The translations under genes and the position numbers were made by a program. A stretch of 32,153 nucleotides of DNA from a virus, in the IMG/VR virus record IMGVR_UViG_3300029624_000048, positions 1 to 32,153 of that record; one strand, given 5' to 3'. Of the stretch, positions 6,470 to 14,726 are shown piece after piece. The notes under the pieces were generated by a model. It did not search any database and was not told where the DNA came from. It saw only the letters and a program-made list of their open reading frames with translations. Within the stretch, counting starts at the first letter, position 1. Every line of letters starts with the position of its first letter.

Positions 6470-7482
6470 TACTGCAGAGCCACGATGTTGAGGTAGGAAA
6501 AATCATTGCTTTTGACGATGAAGCACATGAAATCATCACCATTCGTGGTGGTAAATGCACCATCCACCTTGGTGAAGCCCGACGTCGTGACCGCTCCGGC
6601 CGATGCGTTGTTCGTAACCTGCAAGACGACCGAACATGGGCTTGCGGGCGGTGCGAGCGTAAAGGCGCCGCCATTGGTGATGTGCTGGAAGTTTTCCTGC
6701 CCGGTCGCGGGCGCGGGCGTATAGGTGCCGCTGGACTGCGTTCCGCCGGAATAGCTGTCAGTGATATAACCGGCCGTCAGCGTATCGCCGACATCGGCTT
6801 TCAGCGTATCGGCATCAAAGGCCTGGACATCGCTGCCGATAGCAACGCCAAGATTCGTGCGAGCTCCCGATGCCGTGCTTGACCCGGTGCCGCCACCGGA
6901 GACAGCGATAACACCGGATGTGCTCGGATTGATGAGCTGGAAGTTGGTGCCGTCATAATACAATAAATAGACACCGTCTGCCGTAATATCCCCAGCCGCG
7001 AGCGCGGTCGCGCCGTCAGCACCCTTCTTGATGCTCTTGGCCGATCCGATGGAGTTCAGATCGAGCGTTGCCGCCCCGGTATTGGTGCCCCCGGCGATGA
7101 ATGCCAGCTTCATGCCAGCCGTATAGGCCGTGACCGCTGGCGAGAGATCGGCCGTGATGGTATCATTGCCCGACGATGTGCCGGCCCAGTGGAACGTGCC
7201 GTCCTGAACCTCGGCTACGCGGGTTGAATCCGTCCGCGCCGTCCCCGCCGCCATGCCGGTAAACTTCTTCGAGTTCATCGGCAGATTGGCGTTCGGCTGA
7301 GTGCCACCGTCGATCTTCCAGGCCAGACTCAAGGCATCGCCCATATCCGTTTGCTCGGTATCCAGCAAACCGGCCTTGATCTTGACGGCAGCGGCTTTTT
7401 GCTGCGCGTAGATATCATCGCCCGTTCGCACACCATCCGTCCGCTGGAACGTCTGATTGGGCGCAGTTCCTGTCCAACCCAT
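6469..7482 (-). CDS. Tail fibre-like structural protein
   Basis: This gene encodes 337 residues, rich in Gly, Thr, Ser and Ala as usual for fibres. Residues 60-100 (NANLPMNSKKFTGMAAGTAR) match a segment common to fibre tips. Residues 137-188 (TLDLNSIG ... YYDGTNFQLINPS) are homologous to residues 57-103 of the tailspike at 3153-5705. Residues 196-213 (SGGGTGSSTASGARTNLG) are the familiar GGTG fibre repeat. The C-terminal 90 residues are likely beta-structured. The ATG at 7482 lies 11 bases after the upstream ejection gene's stop, with AGGA in between. I expect it to be part of the tail hub or fibre attachment, upstream of the two receptor-binding candidates. Confidence 0.65.
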   Translation of the reverse strand: MGWTGTAPNQTFQRTDGVRTGDDIYAQQKAAAVKIKAGLLDTEQTDMGDALSLAWKIDGGTQPNANLPMNSKKFTGMAAGTARTDSTRVAEVQDGTFHWAGTSSGNDTITADLSPAVTAYTAGMKLAFIAGGTNTGAATLDLNSIGSAKSIKKGADGATALAAGDITADGVYLLYYDGTNFQLINPSTSGVIAVSGGGTGSSTASGARTNLGVAIGSDVQAFDADTLKADVGDTLTAGYITDSYSGGTQSSGTYTPAPATGQENFQHITNGGAFTLAPPASPCSVVLQVTNNASAGAVTTSGFTKVDGAFTTTNGDDFMCFIVKSNDFSYLNIVALQ

Positions 7483-7493
7483 GCTTGTTTATC

Positions 7494-9176
7494 CTATGGC
7501 ATTGCTCGGTTGAGAAAGTTCGCTATCTGGTCATCGCTTGCGCCCTGTTTCTTCATGCGCTTGATGCGATTGAGCAGCTTTGGCGGGTAAGGGTTTTCCT
7601 GCGGCTCGGCGCGCTCGGGATTTCGCTCCGGCACTTGCGCCATTTCGGCGGCCTCGCCGACCTTGCCGAATTGCATGAACTCCGGCATGTTGCGGGCCAT
7701 CCAATTGCGCGCGGCGGCGAGTTCATCCGGGGGAACGTCGGTAGCATCGGCAATGGCCTGCGGGACGTTCATCATGCCGCCCGCGCCAAGCGAGCGAACA
7801 AGATTGGGCGCAACCCTGGCAAGGCCTTCCATGCCTTTCTGAATGCCATAGGTGGCCCCACCTGCAGCTGCCCCGGCAGCTGCGCCCTTGGCACGATCGG
7901 TCGTGGTCACTTCGCCGTCAGCGGCTTGCGCATCGCTTGTGGCGGCATCGTAGGCAACGCCGGCGGCGATGAGCGGGCCCATGATCGAGCTGACGCCCTT
8001 GGTGTTCAAAAGCTCGCGCGCACGCTGCAGGATCGTTGTCCGGTTGGCATCGGATGGCAGGTCGAGCGCTTCGGCTACGGCCTTGGCATTATCCGCTGTC
8101 AGGCTGCGTCGCAGCGCATTATAGCTGGCCTGCTTGCTTTTGCCGGGCTTGCCGCCAGCGGCTGAAACGGCCTGCCCCAGACGCTGGCTGTGACGGATCG
8201 GCTCGGATTGCCTCTGAGCCCCCTGTGCTTGCGTCTGTGCGGGCGGGAGAGCGGGGCGCTGTGTCTGTGCCGGTTGCAGCTGTTGCGGCTGTCTCACAGC
8301 AGCCTGAACGGCTGGAGAGACCTGTCGAGCAGTAGGGATCGCTGACTGAGGCTGAAGGGCCGAGCGCAACTGCTCAACGCGTGCGACGTTGCCGGCATAA
8401 CCCTGAGGGTCCGCTGGAGGATAGAACATCCGGCGCGCGCCTTCATAGGCAAGGCCTGCGCCCGCCCCCATCATCGCAGTCCCGCCGGCGCGCTGCATGT
8501 CTTCATATGGACGGAAGAACTCGTCATCGCTCGGATTGGCGTTCTGGCGGAGCAGATAGCCTTCCGAGGCAAGCAGAGCGGCGGGCCCGAAATAGGATGC
8601 CCCCCGTGCCGCCGTGCCGAGTCCTTTCTCCAGCGCGCCGCGCATTCCCTGCTTCGGCAGGTATCGCTGTGCGGCGTTGACCGTTCCCTCGGCTCTTGCT
8701 CTCAACGCGGGATCATTCGGGACGCGGGAGAGATCGGTGTTCCGCATTGGCGAGACGATCTCGTCAAGCGAGTTCGCGCGCCCTGCGCTCATGGCGTCAA
8801 TCAGCTTGCTCGTGCCGTGGCCGGCCATGTGACCGCCAACCGCACCGCCGACCGGAGCCCCGTAGGTCAGACCCAGATTATAGGTCATGCCCTCAGGGCT
8901 GTTCTCCCATTCCTCCATTTCGGCGCGGCGCTTGGCCGTGGCGTCGGCCTCGCGGCCTTCCACCTCAGCGGCCTGCTGCTTTGCCTGCGCCTCTTTCTGG
9001 CGCGTCTCAAGTTCCAGCCGCCTCAGTTTTTGCGTCCGCCGCTGCTCCTGTACCGCACGAAACTGTTCGGCAGCCGCTTGCGTTTTCTTCCCCATAATGC
9101 CATCTATAGGCCCATTATACAGGCCCTCAGCTTGCAATTTCTGCTGCAAAGCTTTAATCTTCTGTTCAGGGTCCAT
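7494..9176 (-). CDS. DNA-ejection protein with N-terminal peptidoglycan-binding domain
   Basis: This gene encodes 560 residues. Residues 4-40 (IKALQQKLQAEGLYNG, IDGIMGKKTQAAAEQF) are a PG_binding_1 fold. Next comes a highly charged coiled coil (about 42-92). Gly/Ala-rich hydrophobic patches (about 103-130, 225-250, 405-460) separate Gln/Pro-rich low-complexity sequence (about 290-345). This mixture is typical of internal virion proteins that leave the capsid before the DNA and build a channel through the periplasm, where binding to cell wall makes sense. The segment SKLIDAMS is shared with the ADP-ribosyltransferase-like protein at 13068-13955. The start ATG is only 13 bases from the divergent start of the plus-strand membrane cassette. 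Confidence 0.7.
   Translation of the reverse strand: MDPEQKIKALQQKLQAEGLYNGPIDGIMGKKTQAAAEQFRAVQEQRRTQKLRRLELETRQKEAQAKQQAAEVEGREADATAKRRAEMEEWENSPEGMTYNLGLTYGAPVGGAVGGHMAGHGTSKLIDAMSAGRANSLDEIVSPMRNTDLSRVPNDPALRARAEGTVNAAQRYLPKQGMRGALEKGLGTAARGASYFGPAALLASEGYLLRQNANPSDDEFFRPYEDMQRAGGTAMMGAGAGLAYEGARRMFYPPADPQGYAGNVARVEQLRSALQPQSAIPTARQVSPAVQAAVRQPQQLQPAQTQRPALPPAQTQAQGAQRQSEPIRHSQRLGQAVSAAGGKPGKSKQASYNALRRSLTADNAKAVAEALDLPSDANRTTILQRARELLNTKGVSSIMGPLIAAGVAYDAATSDAQAADGEVTTTDRAKGAAAGAAAGGATYGIQKGMEGLARVAPNLVRSLGAGGMMNVPQAIADATDVPPDELAAARNWMARNMPEFMQFGKVGEAAEMAQVPERNPERAEPQENPYPPKLLNRIKRMKKQGASDDQIANFLNRAMP
9132..9160 (+). promoter_or_regulatory. Sigma-70-like promoter for the plus-strand cassette
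   Basis: TTGCAA (9132-9137) and TAATCT (9155-9160) are separated by exactly 17 bases and lie about 30 bases upstream of the ATG at 9190. The GAGGG ribosome-binding site is at 9181-9185. The promoter lies inside the 5' end of the gene on the opposite strand, so its activity would oppose late leftward transcription. Matches to consensus are 4 of 6 at each box. Confidence 0.5.
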
Positions 9177-9189
9177 TTAAGAGGGTTCC

Positions 9190-9432
9190 ATGTCCGTTGC
9201 TGCGCCTGATAATCGTAAAGAAAGACTGAAATGGTTGCTCCGCCCGTTCGATTGGGCGCTGCATGTCACGGTCTACACCGCGATCGTTGTTCTGCTGACC
9301 TGGACCGATCCCGAGATCACGTCGCTGACGGACGACTTTGTCGCCGTCCTGTCCATTACGGCATCACTGACCGTGGCAGGTCTGCTGATCTGGGGAACGC
9401 GGCGGATTCTCTATATTGCGAGGGGACTATGA
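9190..9432 (+). CDS. Two-span membrane protein, first gene of a plus-strand cassette
   Basis: This gene encodes 80 residues: a basic N-terminus, a first hydrophobic span at about residues 22-38 (WALHVTVYTAIVVLLTW), an acidic loop (DPEITSLTDD), and a second span at about 50-70 (FVAVLSITASLTVAGLLIWG) with a basic C-terminal tail. GAGGG is well placed before the ATG. It is on the strand opposite to all neighbouring virion genes and has its own promoter-like sequence. The downstream gene overlaps it as ATGA. Small phage membrane proteins of this kind include holins, antiholins and superinfection-exclusion proteins. None can be chosen from sequence alone. Confidence 0.7.
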   Translation: MSVAAPDNRKERLKWLLRPFDWALHVTVYTAIVVLLTWTDPEITSLTDDFVAVLSITASLTVAGLLIWGTRRILYIARGL

Positions 9433-9641
9433 GCACGATCGAACAATGGCGTCATGCCCTCTTCACGCCTGTTGAGCGTGCACAGCAAACCCGCCAGCAG
9501 CAGCAGGCCTTTGAAGTGCAAGAACGGGACAAGTGGCTTTCAGAAATGAAAGCGCGCTGGAGCCGCGAAGATAAAGGCACAAGCTCGATCTGCCTTGTCG
9601 CCCCCGCCGTGCTTATTGCTCTTGTCCTGCTGCTGTTGTAA
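9429..9641 (+). CDS. Tail-anchored small membrane protein, second gene of the plus-strand cassette
   Basis: This gene encodes 70 residues. It starts at ATG 9429, overlapping the previous stop (ATGA), so the two genes are probably translationally coupled. Residues 1-50 are soluble, Gln/Arg/Glu-rich and probably helical (VERAQQTRQQQQAFEVQERD). Residues 53-70 form one hydrophobic segment right at the C-terminus (SICLVAPAVLIALVLLLL), a tail anchor. Its last 29 bases overlap the 3' end of the convergent ejection gene (stop at 9613). A coil-plus-anchor partner next to a two-span protein suggests a membrane complex. Function is unknown. Confidence 0.65.
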   Translation: MSTIEQWRHALFTPVERAQQTRQQQQAFEVQERDKWLSEMKARWSREDKGTSSICLVAPAVLIALVLLLL

Positions 9642-11877
9642 GGCCGACGCCCGTGGCTGGCCCGACCGTGCGGCCAGTTGCTCCAAGCTCTCTTATTGCC
9701 GCAATATAGGCTTGCCTCTGCGCTGAGGTTTGCGCTTCTCTGGCCAGACGGCTGAGCATCGGGAGCATTTCCGCCGGATCTGTCTCGGTCAGAATGCGAA
9801 TGCGTTCCTGCGCCGCCCGCCTGCCGATCTGACGCGCCAAACGATTGGAAAGGTTTTCAAGAACCTGCCCAAACCGACCGGTGGCCAGATCCGCCGCTGC
9901 GCGCGGCCCTTCCATAAGTTCCGCCATATCGTCCTGCAAGGGTGCAGTGCGGGAGCCCGACAAGACATCTCGGGTTGTTTCCGTCGAAATGCTTTCGCGG
10001 CGCAGATTGCGCAGCAGATCCTGGCCGCGCTGGTAGATCTCACGCTCTGCTGTGCGCTGTGGGCCTCGCTGCGCGCGTGGGCGGGGATAAAGACGTTCCA
10101 CAATGCTTCGAAAGGCATCCGTGTTGAACTGATCGGCGACGGCGTGACCGGTCCGCTTGTTCATCACATCATCCAGCAATTGCCGCTCGAAGGCAACGCG
10201 GGTCAATTCCTGCTGCGTCGGGGACAGACTGTTGAACTCCCGCAAGGCGCGACGGGTACGCGGTGACAGACGTTTGGCGATCTCCCCGCCGCGATCCAGA
10301 ATGCGCTCGATTGTCCGGTTCTCGGAAAACCGTTCATCAGCCCTTCTCAGATCACGATTGTTGCGTCGAGCTGCATCATTGAGACGCCTGCGAAACTCAG
10401 TCAGCTGGGCTGTCAGTGGTGTGGATCGCCCTTGATTTTTCGAATTCTCGATCATCTGATCGAGTTCATAGCGACGGCGAAGATAAGTTGGCACATCATC
10501 GACGATATCAGAGACGCGGCGATAGCGGAGTCCCTTTGCCGTATCACGCATTTCACCGCGAAAGAACAGATCAATTGCCCGATTCATTTGCTCCGAAATC
10601 TGTCCGCCTTCCTGCGGATGCTTGGCGCGCGCCGCCCGAATTACAGACCGGATATTAACTGGCCCGGCATTCTGTCGAGCAAGATTATAAGCGGCTGTTT
10701 CTTCCTGCCGAGCACTCGTAGCCAGCCGTTCAATCTCGTCTTCAAAGTTGCGGCCATCAACGCCGGATTGCTCGATGATATTTGCAGTGCGGCCCGGCTG
10801 TTCCCGCTGGCGCGAAATCAGCCTTTGCGCTGCTTCTGCGTCATCAGAAATTGCCATATCGGCGCGCGCCTGATTGCTTAAAGGCGTAGCGCGCCCCGAT
10901 CCGATCTGCTCCTTGCTGACATCGATCACGTTGCGCGGCGTCGGATTGGCCTCTTGATAGTTGCGCACATAGCGGCGTACGGTATCGGGATGCAGTCGGT
11001 ATGCTTGCGCAATATCGTCAGCGGACTCTCCGGCAAGGCTACGGCTGACGATATCCGCCATGTCGTCTTGCGTGAAATTGCGATTGCGCAAGGCCGAACT
11101 GGGTTGCGGTGCGACCTCGGTCCTGATGTCGCCCGGATCGGCCCCGGCCTTGACCATCTGGTCGGCAACGTCCTGATAGGCTGCACTGCGGGGGTCGCGT
11201 GCCCGCTGGATCTGACGATTGGCGTATTGCGTGCCGGACCTTACGCCGGCATATGTGCGGGCGGGAATGTTGACGGCATTCGGCAACGCCGCGCCGCCGA
11301 CCAGCCCCAGCGCAATCTCCCCTGTCGGGCCTAGCTCGTTTTCGCGAGCATACGCAACGCCACTACCAGCGCCAACTCCAGACAGAAGGTCAAGACCGGT
11401 CTCTTTTGCAGGATTTCGAGCATATTGTCCAAGCAGGCCTTTAGCTGCCGTGCCAGCACGCTGACCCCATGCCGAAAGCCCTGCGGAGGGAAGAACAGAG
11501 CCGCCAACAACCTTGCCAACTGCCTCAGCGGCTCGCCCTCCTGTCGTTTGCGGCTTTTCCGTCACATTGAAGCGGCGGGCGGCCTGAAGTTCCGGGATCA
11601 GCTCGCCTTCATAGCCAAGCTGATTCGCAACGTAGTTTACAGGGGCGCGGATCGGAGCGCCAAGGGCGTTGAGGGTCGCATCAAAGCCGGTGTTGAAGCC
11701 GCGCGATGCGCCCGATACAATGTCGGTGCCGACATCGACGGGCGCGGTTCGCCGGTCGAATTCCTCGCGGCTGATCCTGTCCGCGTAATGCTTTTTGTAG
11801 ACCCTGTCGGCAAATTCCTCATCCGTCAGGGCCTGATAAGCTGGCGATGACTCTTTCAGCTCTTTGAGCGTTGGCAT
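9613..11877 (-). CDS. Large DNA-ejection / internal virion protein
   Basis: This gene encodes 754 residues. The N-terminus (MPTLKELKESSPAYQALTDE, then EFADRVYKKHY) is a small helical motif commonly seen at the start of virion or injected phage proteins. Gly/Ala-rich amphipathic and hydrophobic stretches (about 110-215) could interact with membranes. Residues 281-305 (LAGESADDIAQAYRLHPDTV...) resemble a helix-turn-helix. The C-terminal half (about 370-720) is Arg-rich, highly charged and helical. It overlaps the 395-residue injection gene by one base (TGATG) and belongs to the block of virion-internal proteins. By position and composition it corresponds to the P22 gp16/gp20 class, although length and sequence differ. 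The exact family cannot be named by eye. Confidence 0.62.
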   Translation of the reverse strand: MPTLKELKESSPAYQALTDEEFADRVYKKHYADRISREEFDRRTAPVDVGTDIVSGASRGFNTGFDATLNALGAPIRAPVNYVANQLGYEGELIPELQAARRFNVTEKPQTTGGRAAEAVGKVVGGSVLPSAGLSAWGQRAGTAAKGLLGQYARNPAKETGLDLLSGVGAGSGVAYARENELGPTGEIALGLVGGAALPNAVNIPARTYAGVRSGTQYANRQIQRARDPRSAAYQDVADQMVKAGADPGDIRTEVAPQPSSALRNRNFTQDDMADIVSRSLAGESADDIAQAYRLHPDTVRRYVRNYQEANPTPRNVIDVSKEQIGSGRATPLSNQARADMAISDDAEAAQRLISRQREQPGRTANIIEQSGVDGRNFEDEIERLATSARQEETAAYNLARQNAGPVNIRSVIRAARAKHPQEGGQISEQMNRAIDLFFRGEMRDTAKGLRYRRVSDIVDDVPTYLRRRYELDQMIENSKNQGRSTPLTAQLTEFRRRLNDAARRNNRDLRRADERFSENRTIERILDRGGEIAKRLSPRTRRALREFNSLSPTQQELTRVAFERQLLDDVMNKRTGHAVADQFNTDAFRSIVERLYPRPRAQRGPQRTAEREIYQRGQDLLRNLRRESISTETTRDVLSGSRTAPLQDDMAELMEGPRAAADLATGRFGQVLENLSNRLARQIGRRAAQERIRILTETDPAEMLPMLSRLAREAQTSAQRQAYIAAIRELGATGRTVGPATGVGLTTAAGQEQ

Positions 11878-13064
11878 CAGTCAAGGATTCCTAGCGGATC
11901 ATTGGCTTGGGGGGCGTTTTGCTGCGGCGCGGTTTGAGCGGGTGCATCAGCTGTTGGCTGTCCGGCCTGTTGCCTCGCTCGCTGACGACCAGCGAGCACA
12001 ACCTGACGAAGATCCTCCAAAGCAGCCTTGAAATCCTCATCGCTCATGGTGGGGTCGTTTAGACGCGCAATGGCTTGCTCAGCCTTCTGGCCTTCAAAGT
12101 CGGTGATGACGCCGCCGCCTTTCAGACGTTCATAGCCTTCAAGGAAGACTTGACCCTGCAACTGATCCAGCTTGCTCTGGACCCGCGCGGCATCCGTTGA
12201 CAAATTCATCATGCGACCGGAGTAGAACCCGGTCATCTCCGGCAGATAAGGGTCCTGCAGGATGGAATCGATCGTTCCAAGCATATCCGTCGCCTGCTGC
12301 TCAAGCTGGGGCAGACGCGTTTTGGCCTCACCTTTCGCCTTGCCGACCTCTTTCTGCTCCGCCTCGCCCGCAATATCCTTCTCATAAGCAGGGCCGACGG
12401 GCTGGCCTGAGCGCTTGTCCGCTGGTACAATGCGCGTGCCAAGATCAAGGAATTGCGTGCCGGGCAGCGCTTCGCCGGGCACGTCAATATCCTGACGGCC
12501 ACCTTGCTTGCTGACCTGATAGGGAACCGTGTTGCCCTTCTCGTCCCGGTAATAGTGGACGGACGTGCCAAACTCCTTGTCGGCAACCGTGCCATCAGTC
12601 TTGATGATCTTTCCGGATTTCCAGTCGATCCAGCCGGTGCCGTCCTCGGTCTTTGTGAACCGCGAGCCTTGGTGCGGGCCATAAGTCGCTGGTGGCGCAG
12701 TCTGTGCCAGCTTTTGCTTGATGCCCATCTGCATATAATTAGGATCACCTGACTGGATCAGCGCATCAGCCATAGATGAGCGATCAGGCGCTCCGGACAG
12801 CGCATCCATGAGCGCGCGCTGTTTCTCCTGTGCGGATTGCCGGTCCTGATATTGCCGGAAGGTGCGGGCGTAAAGCGGCAGCGCATAGCCGATGGCCTGC
12901 TGCGGCGAGCGGGCCTGAGAAAGCCGGTCGAAGTCGCGCTGCATCATCGCCTGACGCAAGGCGCGCTCTCTCGGATCGGGGCCGATCGGGATAACAGGGC
13001 GTTCCTGCTTTTCCTTTTTCTCGGGCTCGCCGATTGTGCGCTTGGAATAGGGATTGGTCGGCAT
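11877..13064 (-). CDS. DNA injection protein (gp20-like)
   Basis: This gene encodes 395 residues. The C-terminal part from about residue 250 carries a recognisable injection-protein pattern: LPQLEQQATDMLGTIDSIL, GFYSGRMMNLSTDAARVQSK, LQGQVFLEGYERLKGGGVIT, DFEGQKAEQAIARL. The N-terminus is basic and Pro-rich, followed by a Gln/Ala helical stretch (residues 30-110). The last 35 residues are Gln/Ala/Pro-rich. Such proteins are packed in the capsid and released into the periplasm ahead of DNA. The ATG lies three bases after the preceding gene's stop, in a GATAGCCCATGCCG junction that is repeated one gene upstream. Confidence 0.72.
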   Translation of the reverse strand: MPTNPYSKRTIGEPEKKEKQERPVIPIGPDPRERALRQAMMQRDFDRLSQARSPQQAIGYALPLYARTFRQYQDRQSAQEKQRALMDALSGAPDRSSMADALIQSGDPNYMQMGIKQKLAQTAPPATYGPHQGSRFTKTEDGTGWIDWKSGKIIKTDGTVADKEFGTSVHYYRDEKGNTVPYQVSKQGGRQDIDVPGEALPGTQFLDLGTRIVPADKRSGQPVGPAYEKDIAGEAEQKEVGKAKGEAKTRLPQLEQQATDMLGTIDSILQDPYLPEMTGFYSGRMMNLSTDAARVQSKLDQLQGQVFLEGYERLKGGGVITDFEGQKAEQAIARLNDPTMSDEDFKAALEDLRQVVLAGRQRARQQAGQPTADAPAQTAPQQNAPQANDPLGILD

Positions 13065-13067
13065 GGG

Positions 13068-13955
13068 CTATCTGAACCTTACAGGTATATTGGCTTCTTC
13101 GATGGCGTCTGGATCATAAGTCAAATAAGTACGCCCTAATCCTTCCCAATTATCAATAATTGCGCCATCATAGCCTCCGAATTTTACAGCATCATGAACA
13201 ATTTCATCTGCATCCCATCCGCCGGCACTCAGTATGTCCTGGACATCATTTACCCAATCATCTGGGTCGAGGCCGTGTTTCTCAACAAATTTTTGTTTTA
13301 ATTTTTCAATACCTGGCGTCGCTGCAAAATTCCTGGCATCCAAACGAAGAGGATTCTCTATTCGCGCATAGTACGACTTAACATCGCCAAATTGAGCTGC
13401 ATGATTTGGATCATCCGTAAGCCATATCGACGATGCGTCATCGTTATCGGGTCGTACTCCACGATAAACAACCAGCGGTTTTCCGCTTTCATCAACAATC
13501 GGGTTCCCGCGCATCCGAGTTGGCCCAGCGCCACTAAACACAGTTCTATGTGCATCTTGCGGAGACATCGCATCGATCAGCTTGTTCACGCCTTGCGGCA
13601 GGTTTCGGTTCATCCACTGGCTGCCGCGCCGTGTGCCGCGCGCTATGATGCCGACACCTGGAGCTGCCCCCAGCATAGCCGAAATAAGATTGGCATATTC
13701 CGTTGCAGCCTGTCCATATTGTCCCTGCTGCATGGCCTGAGCGCCGCGACCAGAGGCGTCCCACGCTTCGCGTGCCGACATCGCCTCACCCGTCACCGGA
13801 GCCATGGACAGACCGAAATCAACCGCTTCCTTGTTTTGCTCAGCCGCATTGACAGGCGTTCCGGTCCCGAACAGCCGGTCGGCGAACCACTGCTGCGAAC
13901 CCGGTGTGAACCCTTGCATGGCGGCGATCAGCTTGTCTCTCGACGGCTCCGGCAT
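13068..13955 (-). CDS. Virion protein with ADP-ribosyltransferase-like (ART-PolyVal) domain
   Basis: This gene encodes 295 residues. Residues 1-130 resemble other ejection proteins (FTPGSQQWFADRLFGTGTP, then a Gly/Ala-rich helix AMLGAAPGVGIIARG and NKLIDAMS). Residues 150-292 match the pattern of the ART-PolyVal domain: GNPIVDESGKPLVVYRGV, SSIWLTDDPNHAAQFGD, YYARIENPLRLDA, GGYDGAIIDN, and TYLTYDPDAIEEANI at the end. R165 and the W178-L179-T180 strand are candidate NAD-site elements. In this family the domain occurs in polyvalent phage and mobile-element proteins, where it is thought to modify host targets on entry. Position in the ejection block suggests injection with DNA. Activity and target are unproven. 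Confidence 0.72.
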   Translation of the reverse strand: MPEPSRDKLIAAMQGFTPGSQQWFADRLFGTGTPVNAAEQNKEAVDFGLSMAPVTGEAMSAREAWDASGRGAQAMQQGQYGQAATEYANLISAMLGAAPGVGIIARGTRRGSQWMNRNLPQGVNKLIDAMSPQDAHRTVFSGAGPTRMRGNPIVDESGKPLVVYRGVRPDNDDASSIWLTDDPNHAAQFGDVKSYYARIENPLRLDARNFAATPGIEKLKQKFVEKHGLDPDDWVNDVQDILSAGGWDADEIVHDAVKFGGYDGAIIDNWEGLGRTYLTYDPDAIEEANIPVRFR

Positions 13956-13958
13956 GGG

Positions 13959-14714
13959 CTATCGTCCGGGCCAGGGGATGTTGGGCGGCAAGAAACGCGC
14001 GCCGGGATTGGAGAACTGGACGCTGAAATTCGCCCCGCTCAAGGCTTGTCTGAGCGCGGGCAGGATGCTGTCATTGTAAAAGGAGCCCGCTCCGCTCGGA
14101 TCGGATTGCTGCGGCGCAACATCAATCGTCGGCCTTTGTTGCGATGCGGAGCCCGCAAAGGGCGGCGCATTACCGGGCCAGCCGGGAATTTCCATGGCGG
14201 GACTGGCCGGCATGGGCGCAGGCGGACGGCCGCGCTGACTGACGCCGGCCACTTGCGGGTCGCGTTGAGGCGGCGACATTGCTGCGACGACCTGCGGCGA
14301 TGGCTGCGGCGGGCTCGGCCTGCCTCCGCCGCCCCGCGTTCCGGCAAGCTCGATGTGCCAGTTCTCATGGCCCAAGGGGAAATGCAGCCCGTATTGATTG
14401 GCGTTGGAGTGCACCCATTCCCGCGCCGCCGGACTGGAATAGCGCAGATCGGCCGCAAGCCCCTTGTTGTGAAAGGACCGGCCGGGCGGGGCCACCCATT
14501 TGCGCGCCGCGCCGGGCGAGCCATATTTTTTCAGCGCATTCCGCCATAATCTGGCCTGATGCTTCGGCGAGCGATAGCCGGAATAGATCTGCACATTATG
14601 CGGATCGGGCACAGCCCCCAGCATTTTCGCCAGAGCGGCCTGGAACTGCTGATCGAGGCCCGTAATATGGGACGGACCCTTGTCGGCCGTCAGATAAGGG
14701 CTGAGATCGACCAT
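13959..14714 (-). CDS. Virion-associated M15-family peptidoglycan peptidase
   Basis: This gene encodes 251 residues. Residues 10-125 form a metallopeptidase M15-type domain (D-Ala-D-Ala carboxypeptidase / L-Ala-D-Glu endopeptidase fold). The signatures are SGYRSPKHQARLW, then RSFHNKGLAADL with H82 and D89, and ENWHIEL with H120 as third zinc ligand and E122 nearby. The C-terminal half is Pro/Gln-rich and disordered, ending in a helical tail. The true endolysin is elsewhere (2277-3107) and this gene lies among ejection proteins, so it is more likely a virion lysin that opens the cell wall locally during DNA entry than the lysis enzyme. Zinc dependence follows from the family. Confidence 0.8.
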   Translation of the reverse strand: MVDLSPYLTADKGPSHITGLDQQFQAALAKMLGAVPDPHNVQIYSGYRSPKHQARLWRNALKKYGSPGAARKWVAPPGRSFHNKGLAADLRYSSPAAREWVHSNANQYGLHFPLGHENWHIELAGTRGGGGRPSPPQPSPQVVAAMSPPQRDPQVAGVSQRGRPPAPMPASPAMEIPGWPGNAPPFAGSASQQRPTIDVAPQQSDPSGAGSFYNDSILPALRQALSGANFSVQFSNPGARFLPPNIPWPGR

Positions 14715-14726
14715 GAGCGATCGCCT

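Noticed and set aside
9655-9685. Hairpin CTGGCC / GGCCAG near the convergent gene ends as a bidirectional terminator
   Set aside because: It lies inside the coding sequence of the ejection gene, has a 6-bp stem with a long loop, and lacks a T-run.
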